A stretch of DNA of 64,000 nt from Candidatus Falkowella caecavicola. GTDB lineage: Bacteria; Bacillota; Clostridia; Oscillospirales; Ruminococcaceae. Every line of letters starts with the position of its first letter. Positions within the stretch are counted from its first letter, which is position 1. Both the position numbers and the translations under genes were made by a program. The stretch lies in assembly GCA_904420125.1 (NCBI GenBank), contig CAJFUK010000075.1:36719-100718 (forward strand), read 5' to 3'. Shown piece after piece: positions 56,823-64,000 of this stretch. The notes beneath the pieces were generated by a model. It saw nothing but the letters and a program-made list of their open reading frames with translations, did no database searches and was not told the DNA's origin.

Positions 56823-58010
56823 ATGATAGAAATTATAAAAAGTGCATTTCGGAATATCTTCCGAAAACGACTCCGTTCTTTCCTGACGATTTCCGGTATT
56901 GCGATCGGCGTGCTGTCGGTGATTATTATTTCTGCAATCGGAGAAACCGGAAAATATACCATATATATGGAAATGGAGAATATCGGAATCGGCGGACTGG
57001 CAGTCAGCGCAAACAAAAATGTGTCTGGTGCTGTCATTGGGTCAGATGAACTGGCGACGATTCAAAATGCGGAAACCGTTTCAGAGGCAACTCCGCTTGT
57101 GGTGGAATATACCGACATCGGTGTACGAAACTTTACGATGAACTGTCTGGTCTGGGGTGTTGACAGCAACGTAGAATCCATTGTTTCTATGGATCTTTTG
57201 TATGGGCGCCTGATCAATCAGAGTGATATTCAGGGAAACCTTCAAACCTGCGTCGTCGATGAAAATTTTGCAATGGGTACCTATAAAAGAAGCAATATTG
57301 TCGGAAAAACAATCCACCTTCTTCTGAATGGAGAATACGAACCATTTGAAGTGGTAGGCGTAGTAGCATCCGGAGGAAACCTTCTGCAAAATCTAATGGG
57401 AGATTTTATCCCGAACTTTGTTTATATTCCGATTACAACGGCACAGGAATATTGCGGAAAACAGGAATATGATCAAATTTTGGTCAATCTTTCAGAAGAA
57501 GCGGACTCTGTTGCAGCCGTAAAAAGCCTTAACACCGCCCTGGAGCGGCAAAATGGCCTGCAAAATTCCATACGAATTGAAAATATGGTGAACCAGAAAG
57601 AAAAATTAGATGGAATTTTAGACATTGTCACCTGGCTTCTAACAGCCATTGCCGCCATTTCTCTAATTGTAGCGGGACTGTCCATTATGACAGTGATGCT
57701 GGTGTCTGTGCATGAACGAACCAGGGAAATTGGTATTAAAAAATCTATTGGCGCAACCCGGTCGGCCATTTTACGGGAATTTATGGTAGAATCGTTTCTC
57801 ATCTCCCTGATTGGAAGCGGCATTGGTACAGCAATCGGTGTTGGTATTTCATTTGCAGGCTGTTTAATACTGGATCTTCCCTTTATATTCCGGATCCAAA
57901 CCGCTGGAATCTGTATTCTGTTTGCTGTTGCCATTGGCTGCCTGTTTGGGGTCTATCCGGCAAAACAGGCTGCAAAAATGAGTCCGGTTGAGGCGCTCCG
58001 GTGCGATTGA
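56823..58010 (+). CDS. MacB/FtsX-type ABC transporter permease
   Basis: 395 residues from ATG 56823: an N-terminal helix in RSFLTISGIAIGVLSVIII, a large extracytoplasmic domain (about 45-270), then three C-terminal helices with the FtsX-core segment VSVHERTREIGIKKSIGATR. This is the macrolide-exporter-like permease lacking the fused ATPase domain of Gram-negative MacB. It normally works with a separate ATP-binding protein, which is not encoded here. It is closed by a strong terminator. Confidence 0.9.
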   Translation: MIEIIKSAFRNIFRKRLRSFLTISGIAIGVLSVIIISAIGETGKYTIYMEMENIGIGGLAVSANKNVSGAVIGSDELATIQNAETVSEATPLVVEYTDIGVRNFTMNCLVWGVDSNVESIVSMDLLYGRLINQSDIQGNLQTCVVDENFAMGTYKRSNIVGKTIHLLLNGEYEPFEVVGVVASGGNLLQNLMGDFIPNFVYIPITTAQEYCGKQEYDQILVNLSEEADSVAAVKSLNTALERQNGLQNSIRIENMVNQKEKLDGILDIVTWLLTAIAAISLIVAGLSIMTVMLVSVHERTREIGIKKSIGATRSAILREFMVESFLISLIGSGIGTAIGVGISFAGCLILDLPFIFRIQTAGICILFAVAIGCLFGVYPAKQAAKMSPVEALRCD

Positions 58011-58027
58011 TGGTATAAAAGATGCTT

Positions 58028-58063
58028 AAAAATCCACCCTCAAGAATTTGAGGGTGGATTTTT
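58028..58063 (+). terminator. Terminator after the permease
   Basis: A perfect 16-base stem AAAAATCCACCCTCAA / TTGAGGGTGGATTTTT with a 4-base loop. Confidence 0.93.
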
Positions 58064-58239
58064 ATGATTTCAGGGAACAGCTCCTTACTGTTAAGCAAAC
58101 AACGTTTTCAACCGGTATCATGTCCTAAAACAAGGAAAATCGGGTCTTTTCATTGATCTACTTAAAAAATCCGCAAGGGTTACATAATTTATAAAAATTT
58201 CTCTGGCACTATTTCTCCTAAAGTCTTTGTGCTCTCCTG

Positions 58240-58284
58240 AAAAAGAAACCGGCAGTTTTGATTCTTTGCTCAAAACTACCGGTT
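58240..58284 (-). terminator. Terminator after the Nudix-GNAT gene
   Basis: AACCGG-n-AGTTTTG pairs with CAAAACT-n-CCGGTT (58247-58260 with 58271-58284) around a 10-base loop, and the minus strand continues TCTTTTTC. The remainder of 58064-58340 holds no gene that I can see. Confidence 0.8.
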
Positions 58285-58340
58285 GTACATTTCCCGCAAA
58301 GCAAGCAGTTAAAATGACTGTATACACCTGTTGTCTGCCG

Positions 58341-59192
58341 TTAAAACAGCTTGATAAAACGCATCTGTTCTTTCTGATCGGTATAACCCCGCTGCATATA
58401 AAACATATGAGCCGCCGTACGCTGCGATCCTGAAGCCAACCGAATACCGGCTGCTCCCGTTTTCTGTCCCCATTCTTCCAATGCATCCAGCAGTCGGGTG
58501 CCAATGCCCATCCGCCGGTATGCAGAACCTACAGCAACCCCTACAAGGTTTTTTAGAGGACGATTATACAGCGAATCATAATTGCACCCATGAATATATC
58601 CCAATACTTTTCCATTGAGTTCCGCAATCAGAATTTTGTGATCTGAATGAACCAGAAGTGCAGATAACTGATAGGCCGTCTGTGCCTCTGGATATGTATA
58701 TCCCAAACTTTCCCGGTTTAACTGACAAATAGCAGCAGCATCCTGCTGAGTTGCCGGCCGAATGACCAGATCTGTCTGGATCCTGGCCCGAAGGAAAAGA
58801 AACGGCTGTATATCGGGATAGGTCCAGTTTCCCGGCAGAACATCCGTATAGATTACTTCTGCCATTTCACTTTGTTCAGGTAGCACGCCGTTTCTTTGGA
58901 TATCCGCTCTGTAGAGAAGGCCATACTGCATCTGTCCATCCAATGTCACCGAGTAAGCACAAATCGGCAGCAATTCAAATTCCTCTGCGCCAGTTTCTTC
59001 ATATAATTCTCTGCGTGCTGTATCTAAAATATTCTCACCCGGTTCTCTATGTCCGCCGGGCAATTCCCAGGTGTCCCGTTCTTTTTGACGGCAAAAAACC
59101 CATTTTCCTTCATGCTGTGCCGCAACAACTGCATAACGCAGCCGGTCATCCGGCACTGTAGAAATTTTGTGTATACGGCAGACCGCATTCAT
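58341..59192 (-). CDS. Nudix hydrolase-GNAT acetyltransferase fusion
   Basis: A 283-residue two-domain protein. The N-terminal half has a complete Nudix box at about residues 46-68 (GGHREPGENILDTARRELYE then ETGA), with the REXXEE metal site intact. From about residue 142 (LVIRPATQQDAAAICQLN) a GNAT domain follows, with the acetyl-CoA loop RRMGIGTRLLDALEEWG and a C-terminal MFYMQRGYT. Both active sites look intact. It follows the CofE-like gene by 22 bases. Substrates unknown; separate Nudix and GNAT proteins are common, the fusion less so. Confidence 0.88.
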   Translation of the reverse strand: MNAVCRIHKISTVPDDRLRYAVVAAQHEGKWVFCRQKERDTWELPGGHREPGENILDTARRELYEETGAEEFELLPICAYSVTLDGQMQYGLLYRADIQRNGVLPEQSEMAEVIYTDVLPGNWTYPDIQPFLFLRARIQTDLVIRPATQQDAAAICQLNRESLGYTYPEAQTAYQLSALLVHSDHKILIAELNGKVLGYIHGCNYDSLYNRPLKNLVGVAVGSAYRRMGIGTRLLDALEEWGQKTGAAGIRLASGSQRTAAHMFYMQRGYTDQKEQMRFIKLF

Positions 59193-59214
59193 CTGTCATC
59201 CGACCTTTCCTGTT

Positions 59215-60087
59215 TTATGCGTTTTCCTCTTCCGGCATATCCGTTTCTGTCTCCGTTTCCATGACATCGGAAGGTACAGCTGTATCTGGCGTATCTGGTG
59301 TTTCTTCCTGCCCATCCACAGGGACACCGTTCTCTGCATCCAGCGGGACTGCCTGTGCAGCAGCGTCCGGATTCTCCTGTTCGGTTTCCGCTTTCCGGAC
59401 AATCGCCATAGGTGTCTGCTGAGATTCTTGCCCCAAAGGGTTATCCGAAAAAATTTGTTTGCAAAGCGCAACATCCACATCCGGGCCGGACCTTCCCAAG
59501 ACTTCACAGCCCAGATCATTTGCATCAATGATGACTACCTGACATCCGGTATAACTTTGCAGTTCTGCCGCCACCTGATCCGGATTCTCCGGGGCGAGCT
59601 TAGCATAGTGATTATAAGGAGGCAGTGTATATTCACAAGGACCGTCAATCGCCCGTCCCTTATCGCCCACAATTTTATAGAATACGCCTCGCACGCCAAA
59701 CGGCTTGGTAATAGCCGAGCAAAGCGCAGCAAACAGAATTTTAGGCCGTCCAATATCCCGAATCGCCAGTTCCATAGTCCATGGACTGCCTAACCCGATG
59801 CCATATGGTGTTTTATAAACAAACTTGCACAGGAATTTGGCCAAACGGGATGGTTTGATTTCATCAATATCAAATGCACGTCCCTGGCTGATTGCTACGA
59901 TTTTTTCGCTGATAAAAATCATATCGCCTGTTTGAAGATACGGCTTGATATATTGATCCATCATCTCCTTCAGGCTATCGCCCTTCATGACCACATGCGT
60001 TTTCACCGGGTATCGTAAGAACATGCCCTGATCCGTCATAATATTATTATGTTTTCCTTCGTTTGGCTTTAATGCGGATACGTCCAT
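59215..60087 (-). CDS. CofE-like (F420-0:gamma-glutamyl ligase family) protein with acidic tail
   Basis: 290 residues from ATG 60087 (GAGGAG, 10-base spacing). The core (about residues 25-205) has the family features GDMIFISEKIVAISQGRA, GIGLGSPWTMELAIRDIG and VVIIDANDLGCEVLG. From about residue 220 a tail rich in Glu, Pro, Thr and Asp (QEETPDTPDTAVPSDV) ends MPEEENA. Such homologues occur in bacteria that make no coenzyme F420, so the substrate is unknown; no other F420 genes are in the window. Co-transcribed with the Nudix-GNAT gene. Confidence 0.82.
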   Translation of the reverse strand: MDVSALKPNEGKHNNIMTDQGMFLRYPVKTHVVMKGDSLKEMMDQYIKPYLQTGDMIFISEKIVAISQGRAFDIDEIKPSRLAKFLCKFVYKTPYGIGLGSPWTMELAIRDIGRPKILFAALCSAITKPFGVRGVFYKIVGDKGRAIDGPCEYTLPPYNHYAKLAPENPDQVAAELQSYTGCQVVIIDANDLGCEVLGRSGPDVDVALCKQIFSDNPLGQESQQTPMAIVRKAETEQENPDAAAQAVPLDAENGVPVDGQEETPDTPDTAVPSDVMETETETDMPEEENA

Positions 60088-60210
60088 TCTTTTGCAACTC
60101 CTCAACTATTTCCGTTTTCTTCTTACTTCTATATTCAGTATACACAGAAAACAAAGCTTTTACTCTGGTTTCCATCATAAATTTCCATGTCCTGCATGTA
60201 GAATATATTC

Positions 60211-60239
60211 AGTATATCACGCAGCCCTGCCAAATTCAA
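60211..60239 (-). promoter_or_regulatory. Promoter of the CofE-like/Nudix-GNAT operon
   Basis: On the minus strand, TTGAAT (60234-60239), a 17-base spacer and TATACT (60211-60216). Confidence 0.6.
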
Positions 60240-60282
60240 TAGAAAACAGTATTCTGCAGAAAGGTTTTGTATTTCTTCTTTC

Positions 60283-60311
60283 TTGACAGTTTTTTTCGTG
60301 TTTGCTATGAT
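60283..60311 (+). promoter_or_regulatory. Promoter of ung
   Basis: A perfect TTGACA (60283-60288), a 17-base spacer and TATGAT (60306-60311), 30 bases before the ATG. Confidence 0.82.
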
Positions 60312-60340
60312 GAAAGAAAACAGATGAAAGGTCGGATTCA

Positions 60341-61012
60341 ATGATCCACTTTGATAATGATTGGGAAGAACTTTTGGCGGATGAATTTCAAAAAGATTAT
60401 TATCAGCAGCTTCGCCGGAGACTGGCGTATGAATATAAAAATTTTACGGTATATCCGGACATGAATGATATCTTTAACGCTCTGAAACAAACAGCATATC
60501 AGGATGTCAAAGTCGTCATTCTGGGCCAGGATCCTTATCACGGTCCAGGACAAGCGCATGGTTTATGTTTTTCCGTTCAAAAAGGGGTACCTGCCCCTCC
60601 CTCACTGGTGAATATCTTTAAGGAAATCCAGCAGGATATTGGCGCGCCCATTCCAGCGCATGGCGAATTGACGGAATGGACCAGACAAGGGGTTTTGATG
60701 CTCAATACAGTGCTGACTGTTCGTGCCGGTCAGGCCAACAGTCATCGCGGACTGGGCTGGGAAACCTTTACTGATCGGATTATCTCCCTGCTGAATGAAC
60801 GGCAACAACCGATTGTTTTTCTTCTTTGGGGGGCTAACGCCCGCTCAAAGACAGCTTTGATCACCAATAAAGCGCATAAAATTCTGACCTGCGCACATCC
60901 CAGTCCATTTTCAGCCGATCACGGTTTTTTTGGCTGCCGGCACTTTTCTAAAGCCAACCAGTTTCTGATGGAAAACGGTCTTTCCCCAATTGACTGGGAA
61001 CTGCATTCCTAG
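60341..61012 (+). CDS. ung: Uracil-DNA glycosylase, family 1
   Basis: Removes uracil from DNA. 223 residues with the water-activating motif GQDPYHGPGQAHG (Asp64), LLNTVLTVRAGQANSH, LLWGANARSK and the minor-groove loop HPSPFSA (His186). AAAGGTCGG precedes the ATG. Monocistronic, with its own promoter and a terminator after it. Confidence 0.97.
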   Translation: MIHFDNDWEELLADEFQKDYYQQLRRRLAYEYKNFTVYPDMNDIFNALKQTAYQDVKVVILGQDPYHGPGQAHGLCFSVQKGVPAPPSLVNIFKEIQQDIGAPIPAHGELTEWTRQGVLMLNTVLTVRAGQANSHRGLGWETFTDRIISLLNERQQPIVFLLWGANARSKTALITNKAHKILTCAHPSPFSADHGFFGCRHFSKANQFLMENGLSPIDWELHS

Positions 61013-61045
61013 ACAGCGCATACAGTGACATGTGTAGAAACAAGA

Positions 61046-61075
61046 ACAAGGGCGGAGCAGTTGCTCCGCCCTTGT
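61046..61075. terminator. Terminator between ung and the convergent GNAT gene
   Basis: A perfect 14-base GC-rich stem ACAAGGGCGGAGCA / TGCTCCGCCCTTGT with a 2-base loop. The following T-runs are weak on + and modest on - (TTCTTGTTTC). Confidence 0.75.
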
Positions 61076-61095
61076 GCATGCAAACCTTAGTTTTC

Positions 61096-62130
61096 TCAAA
61101 TCTCGCCCGACATAGGAGAAAACTTTTCAAACACCCAATGAAGCATATCCTTTCCATTGTAATGCTTGATTAATTCTCCGGTTTTGGTCATCCCAATCCG
61201 TGTGGCAACAGCAATAGAGGAAAGATTTTCCGGCCGGATGGTCGTCACCACCTTATCTTTTTTCAAAATGCGGAATGCATAATCCAGCATGGTTTCTGCT
61301 CCTTCGGTAGCATAGCCGCAATGCCAATATTCCTGATTTAAAATATATCCGATTCCTATACAATGTTCTTCTCCGATCAGCTCATCCAGCAGACCGATCT
61401 GGCCGACAACCTGGCCGCTTTTTTTATCAATGGCCAGAAAATAATCATAGCCTAATTGATCATACTGCGTCATCCGTCTGCTGATCCATGCATGAATTTC
61501 TTCATCTGAAAATGCATGTTCCCAGGCATACATGACCTCTTGATTCCGTAGCATCTTGGCCACTGCATCAAAATCGTCCTGTGTTATTTTCTGAAACAGC
61601 AAACGTCTAGATTCACAAAAAATTGCTGTCAGATCTTTGGACAAGTACAAAATCAGGTTATCATTGTTGCAGCAGGGCGCATATGGTTCCAAAACGGCAT
61701 CATCATACCATACACCGCTGCCATCGGGAATATATCCGCGTTTTATATATAGGCGTTGTGCCGGACCATATCCCCGATGCAGACCAACGCCCAGACAGAT
61801 TTTATCGGCGTACTGCCTGACGTCTGATTCGATCTGATCCAGAATGGCTGTGCCCACTCCCTGCCGTTGATATTGCTCCAATACGTTAAAATCGCATACT
61901 ACCGGCACATTCTGATCTTTAAACGGACCGTTTTCATCCTTTGGAAGCAACGTCGCATATCCTAAAACATGGTTCTCTGATGCAGCCACATATACTGTCC
62001 GGCTGCCGTTCTGCTGTTCTGTATAGTACTTTTGAAACAAGGATACCGGCTTATTCCACCCCTGTGCCGCAAAACCCTCATAGAACCTTTGGATATCGCT
62101 TTCCTGCATGTTTCTGATTATAAAATTCAT
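61096..62130 (-). CDS. Tandem GNAT acetyltransferase
   Basis: 344 residues made of two GNAT domains. The first (about 1-155) has the acetyl-CoA loop YQRQGVGTAILDQIESDV. The second (about 175-340) is RimJ/RimL-like: LLFQKITQDDFDAVAKML, ILNQEYWHCGYATEGAETML and RPENLSSIAVATRIGMTKTG. Rim-type domains acetylate protein N-termini, but many act on small molecules, so no substrate is assigned. It has its own consensus promoter. Confidence 0.88.
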   Translation of the reverse strand: MNFIIRNMQESDIQRFYEGFAAQGWNKPVSLFQKYYTEQQNGSRTVYVAASENHVLGYATLLPKDENGPFKDQNVPVVCDFNVLEQYQRQGVGTAILDQIESDVRQYADKICLGVGLHRGYGPAQRLYIKRGYIPDGSGVWYDDAVLEPYAPCCNNDNLILYLSKDLTAIFCESRRLLFQKITQDDFDAVAKMLRNQEVMYAWEHAFSDEEIHAWISRRMTQYDQLGYDYFLAIDKKSGQVVGQIGLLDELIGEEHCIGIGYILNQEYWHCGYATEGAETMLDYAFRILKKDKVVTTIRPENLSSIAVATRIGMTKTGELIKHYNGKDMLHWVFEKFSPMSGEI

Positions 62131-62182
62131 CCATACCCTCCCGTTTCAGCATCCGCACTATCTGTAGGATTTTGTTGAAAAT

Positions 62183-62211
62183 ATTATACCATCCGCCGGT
62201 TTGCCTGTCAA
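62183..62211 (-). promoter_or_regulatory. Promoter of the tandem GNAT gene
   Basis: On the minus strand, a perfect TTGACA (62206-62211), a 17-base spacer and a perfect TATAAT (62183-62188). Confidence 0.85.
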
Positions 62212-62329
62212 ATCCACAATAGCCGTTTCTTTTTTGCATCATTAATCTGCAATCGAAAAATTCATGTAGCTTTATGGCTGAATTTTGAAGCCAACAGACT
62301 TTCGGAATGGAAAATCTCCTGATCAGATT

Positions 62330-63721
62330 TTAACGATATTTTGACGAGCGTAAAATTTTATCTGACCGGGCGGAAGTAGCGATATAATTTTCAGTCAGGT
62401 GTTTGACCTCACCGCTTAAAAGCAATAAGGCGGCCAGATTTGGAATCGCCATCAAGCCATTAAGGGTATCCGCAATATCCCATACCAACTCCAGTTGCGC
62501 CAGCCCGCCTACCCAGGCCAAAGCAATATAACAAAAGCGGTAAACCCATTGTCCGCGTTTTCCATGGAATAAATATTCCATACATTTTTCCCCGTAATAC
62601 GACCACCCCAGCAATGCAGCAAAAGCAAACAGCGCAGTCGAAACAGCAATAATCCAACCGGCAGGTTTGCCGAGCGCTTGTGTAAAAGCCGCCAATGTCA
62701 GCGTTGCACCATCCAGCCCGCTGTTCCAGAGGCCAGAAGTTAAAATAACCAGCGTAGTCAGGGTACACATGACAATCGTATCTACAAATACTTCAAAAAT
62801 CCCCCACATGCCTTGCCGGACCGGGCTGTCCGTATCTGCTGCCGCATGTGCAATCGAAGATGAGCCCAATCCCGCTTCATTGGAAAAAACGCCGCGGGAC
62901 ACGCCATAGCGGAGACTGCGCAGTACAAAATACCCAGTGATGCCTCCTCCCACTGCCCGGAAATTAAAAGCAGAGCGAAAAATTAATACAAAAGCTTCCG
63001 GAATCGCCCCTGCATTTTGAAAAAGCACCACAAAAGCGGCGCCTGTATAAAACACCGCCATAACAGGGACAAATTTTTCGGTAATCTTGCCAATCCGCCG
63101 GATGCCTCCCAACATCACCAGACCTGCCAGAAATGCCAATAAAAAAGCGCATCCTCCCTTGGAAAATCCAAATCCAGCATGCAGCGCTTCGACCGCCGCA
63201 TTGGCCTGTGTCGTGTTTCCAATACCAAAAGAGGCCAAAATACATAGCACTGCATAGACGCTTCCTGCCTTTTTCCAATGCAGCCCATGCTCCATATAAT
63301 ACATGGGCCCTCCCGTATATTCCCCCTTGGCATTCGTTTTACGGTAGCGGACGGCTAAAACAATCTCCGCATACTTTGTGACCATTCCAAAAAATGCGCT
63401 GACCCACATCCAGAAAACCGCGCCCGGTCCTCCGGCTGCAAGCGCTGTAGCTACGCCAACGATATTGCCCGTACCAAGCGTCCCCGCCAGGGCGGTCGTC
63501 AGCGATTGGAAAGGCGTAATCCCGCTTTTATGACCGGATTTTGGCTTGGTCTTGAAAATGCCGTGAAAAAGGGTTTTAAAGACATCAATAAAATGCGTGA
63601 ACTGAAAAAAACGGGTGCGTACAGAAAGAAAGATACCCACACCAACCATCCATAAAAGCATGGCCGGACCGGATATCAGCTGATGGATAACCTGATGAAT
63701 CTGTTGCAGAATCTCCGGCAT
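62330..63721 (-). CDS. Alanine/glycine:cation symporter (AGCS family)
   Basis: A 463-residue membrane protein with about eleven helices; it imports alanine or glycine with Na+ or H+. Family segments visible are GTLGTGNIVGVATALAAGGP, VFWMWVSAFFGMVTKYAEIV, YTGGPMYYMEHGL, the conserved GVFSNEAGLGSSSIAHAAAD and TALFAFAALLGWSYYGEKC. Normal length. No operon partner within the window; its promoter was not recognised. A weak AAAATCT/AGATTTT hairpin overlaps the stop codon. Confidence 0.94.
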   Translation of the reverse strand: MPEILQQIHQVIHQLISGPAMLLWMVGVGIFLSVRTRFFQFTHFIDVFKTLFHGIFKTKPKSGHKSGITPFQSLTTALAGTLGTGNIVGVATALAAGGPGAVFWMWVSAFFGMVTKYAEIVLAVRYRKTNAKGEYTGGPMYYMEHGLHWKKAGSVYAVLCILASFGIGNTTQANAAVEALHAGFGFSKGGCAFLLAFLAGLVMLGGIRRIGKITEKFVPVMAVFYTGAAFVVLFQNAGAIPEAFVLIFRSAFNFRAVGGGITGYFVLRSLRYGVSRGVFSNEAGLGSSSIAHAAADTDSPVRQGMWGIFEVFVDTIVMCTLTTLVILTSGLWNSGLDGATLTLAAFTQALGKPAGWIIAVSTALFAFAALLGWSYYGEKCMEYLFHGKRGQWVYRFCYIALAWVGGLAQLELVWDIADTLNGLMAIPNLAALLLLSGEVKHLTENYIATSARSDKILRSSKYR

Positions 63722-64000
63722 TTCATTCCCCCATTTCTTCTTGCCTGTCCTTCCATATATATGGAAACAGATTAGCAGTTATGCCCAGAGATCGAAAACA
63801 GAGCGCTTGATCCTGCTCTATAAAATATCGGATTGGTTAAATAGAGAACCATCGTTTTATGGCTTTCTGATCCATATTGATAGAGCCAGGCAAAAACGTC
63901 TTTGTCCCTGTACTGTTCCTTGCAACGGTGTACAAAGGGAACATAATAAAAAACTTAATAATGGACTGCCAATCTTACACAAAGTACCGCCCAAACGAGA
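63722..64000. other. Right-edge stretch without a recognisable gene
   Basis: 279 bases upstream of the symporter. One + frame is open from about 63730 to the window end (reading NREPSFYGFLIHIDRARQKR near 63840-63900), but it has no ATG start and no ribosome binding site, and I recognise no family. It may be the start or a fragment of something continuing to the right. Confidence 0.3.

Noticed and set aside
1..64000. CRISPR array, tRNA or rRNA genes
   Set aside because: I saw no regularly spaced direct repeats, no cloverleaf-like tRNA sequence and no rRNA segments anywhere in the window.

Overview
The window looks like chromosome from a Gram-positive, low-to-mid GC member of the Clostridia. 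The support is the presence of both PolC-type and DnaE-type replicative polymerases, HPr kinase, WhiA/RapZ, TrmFO, PlsX, an rpsB-tsf-pyrH-frr-uppS-cdsA-dxr-rseP-ispG-polC cluster, and frequent TTG starts behind strong GGAGG-type ribosome binding sites. I cannot name the genus from the sequence.

Layout. 1-15.4 kb (+): a tightly packed housekeeping run topA-trmFO-plsX-rnc-radical SAM-smc-ftsY-rdgB-yhbY-nadD/yqeK fusion-rsfS-leuS, with several start/stop overlaps. 15.5-20.8 kb (+): rpsU with its own promoter and leader, a yqeG phosphatase, an endonuclease IV-like protein, aroQ, an M24 peptidase and pyk, closed by a bidirectional terminator. 20.8-22.7 kb (-): two small membrane proteins and a tyrosine recombinase. 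22.8-37 kb (-): the polC to rpsB cluster, interrupted between pyrH and tsf. 37.3-43 kb (-): folD, lgt, a pair of M16 peptidase-like proteins and pfkA. 43.1-51.2 kb (-): dnaE-whiA-rapZ-murB-PHP-hprK, read from a promoter upstream of hprK. 51.5-58 kb: sodium-pump decarboxylase beta and gamma subunits (-), a divergent TetR/antiporter pair, bioY, and an adaptor/permease export pair (+). 58.3-63.7 kb: a Nudix-GNAT fusion, a CofE-like protein, ung, a tandem GNAT protein and an AGCS amino-acid symporter.

Two regions stand out. First, the otherwise conserved pyrH-tsf junction carries an 881-bp insertion (33901-34781). It is bounded by 88-bp inverted repeats that match at 81 of 88 positions by hand count, and it contains an XRE regulator and a four-helix membrane protein with operator-like palindromes, but no transposase. 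Directly outside its right end lies a decayed gene that I read as a cysteine-rich KTR protein, a family typical of conjugative elements. pyrH has its own promoter beyond the insertion. Second, the decarboxylase beta/gamma pair lies behind a 5' leader with the hallmarks of a yybP-ykoY manganese riboswitch (aptamer plus overlapping terminator). That is an unexpected target, and no alpha subunit is nearby. A BirA-like operator in front of bioY suggests biotin-responsive control of biotin uptake close to this potentially biotin-dependent pump.

All calls come from reading the sequence by eye together with family knowledge; no searches or folding programs were run.
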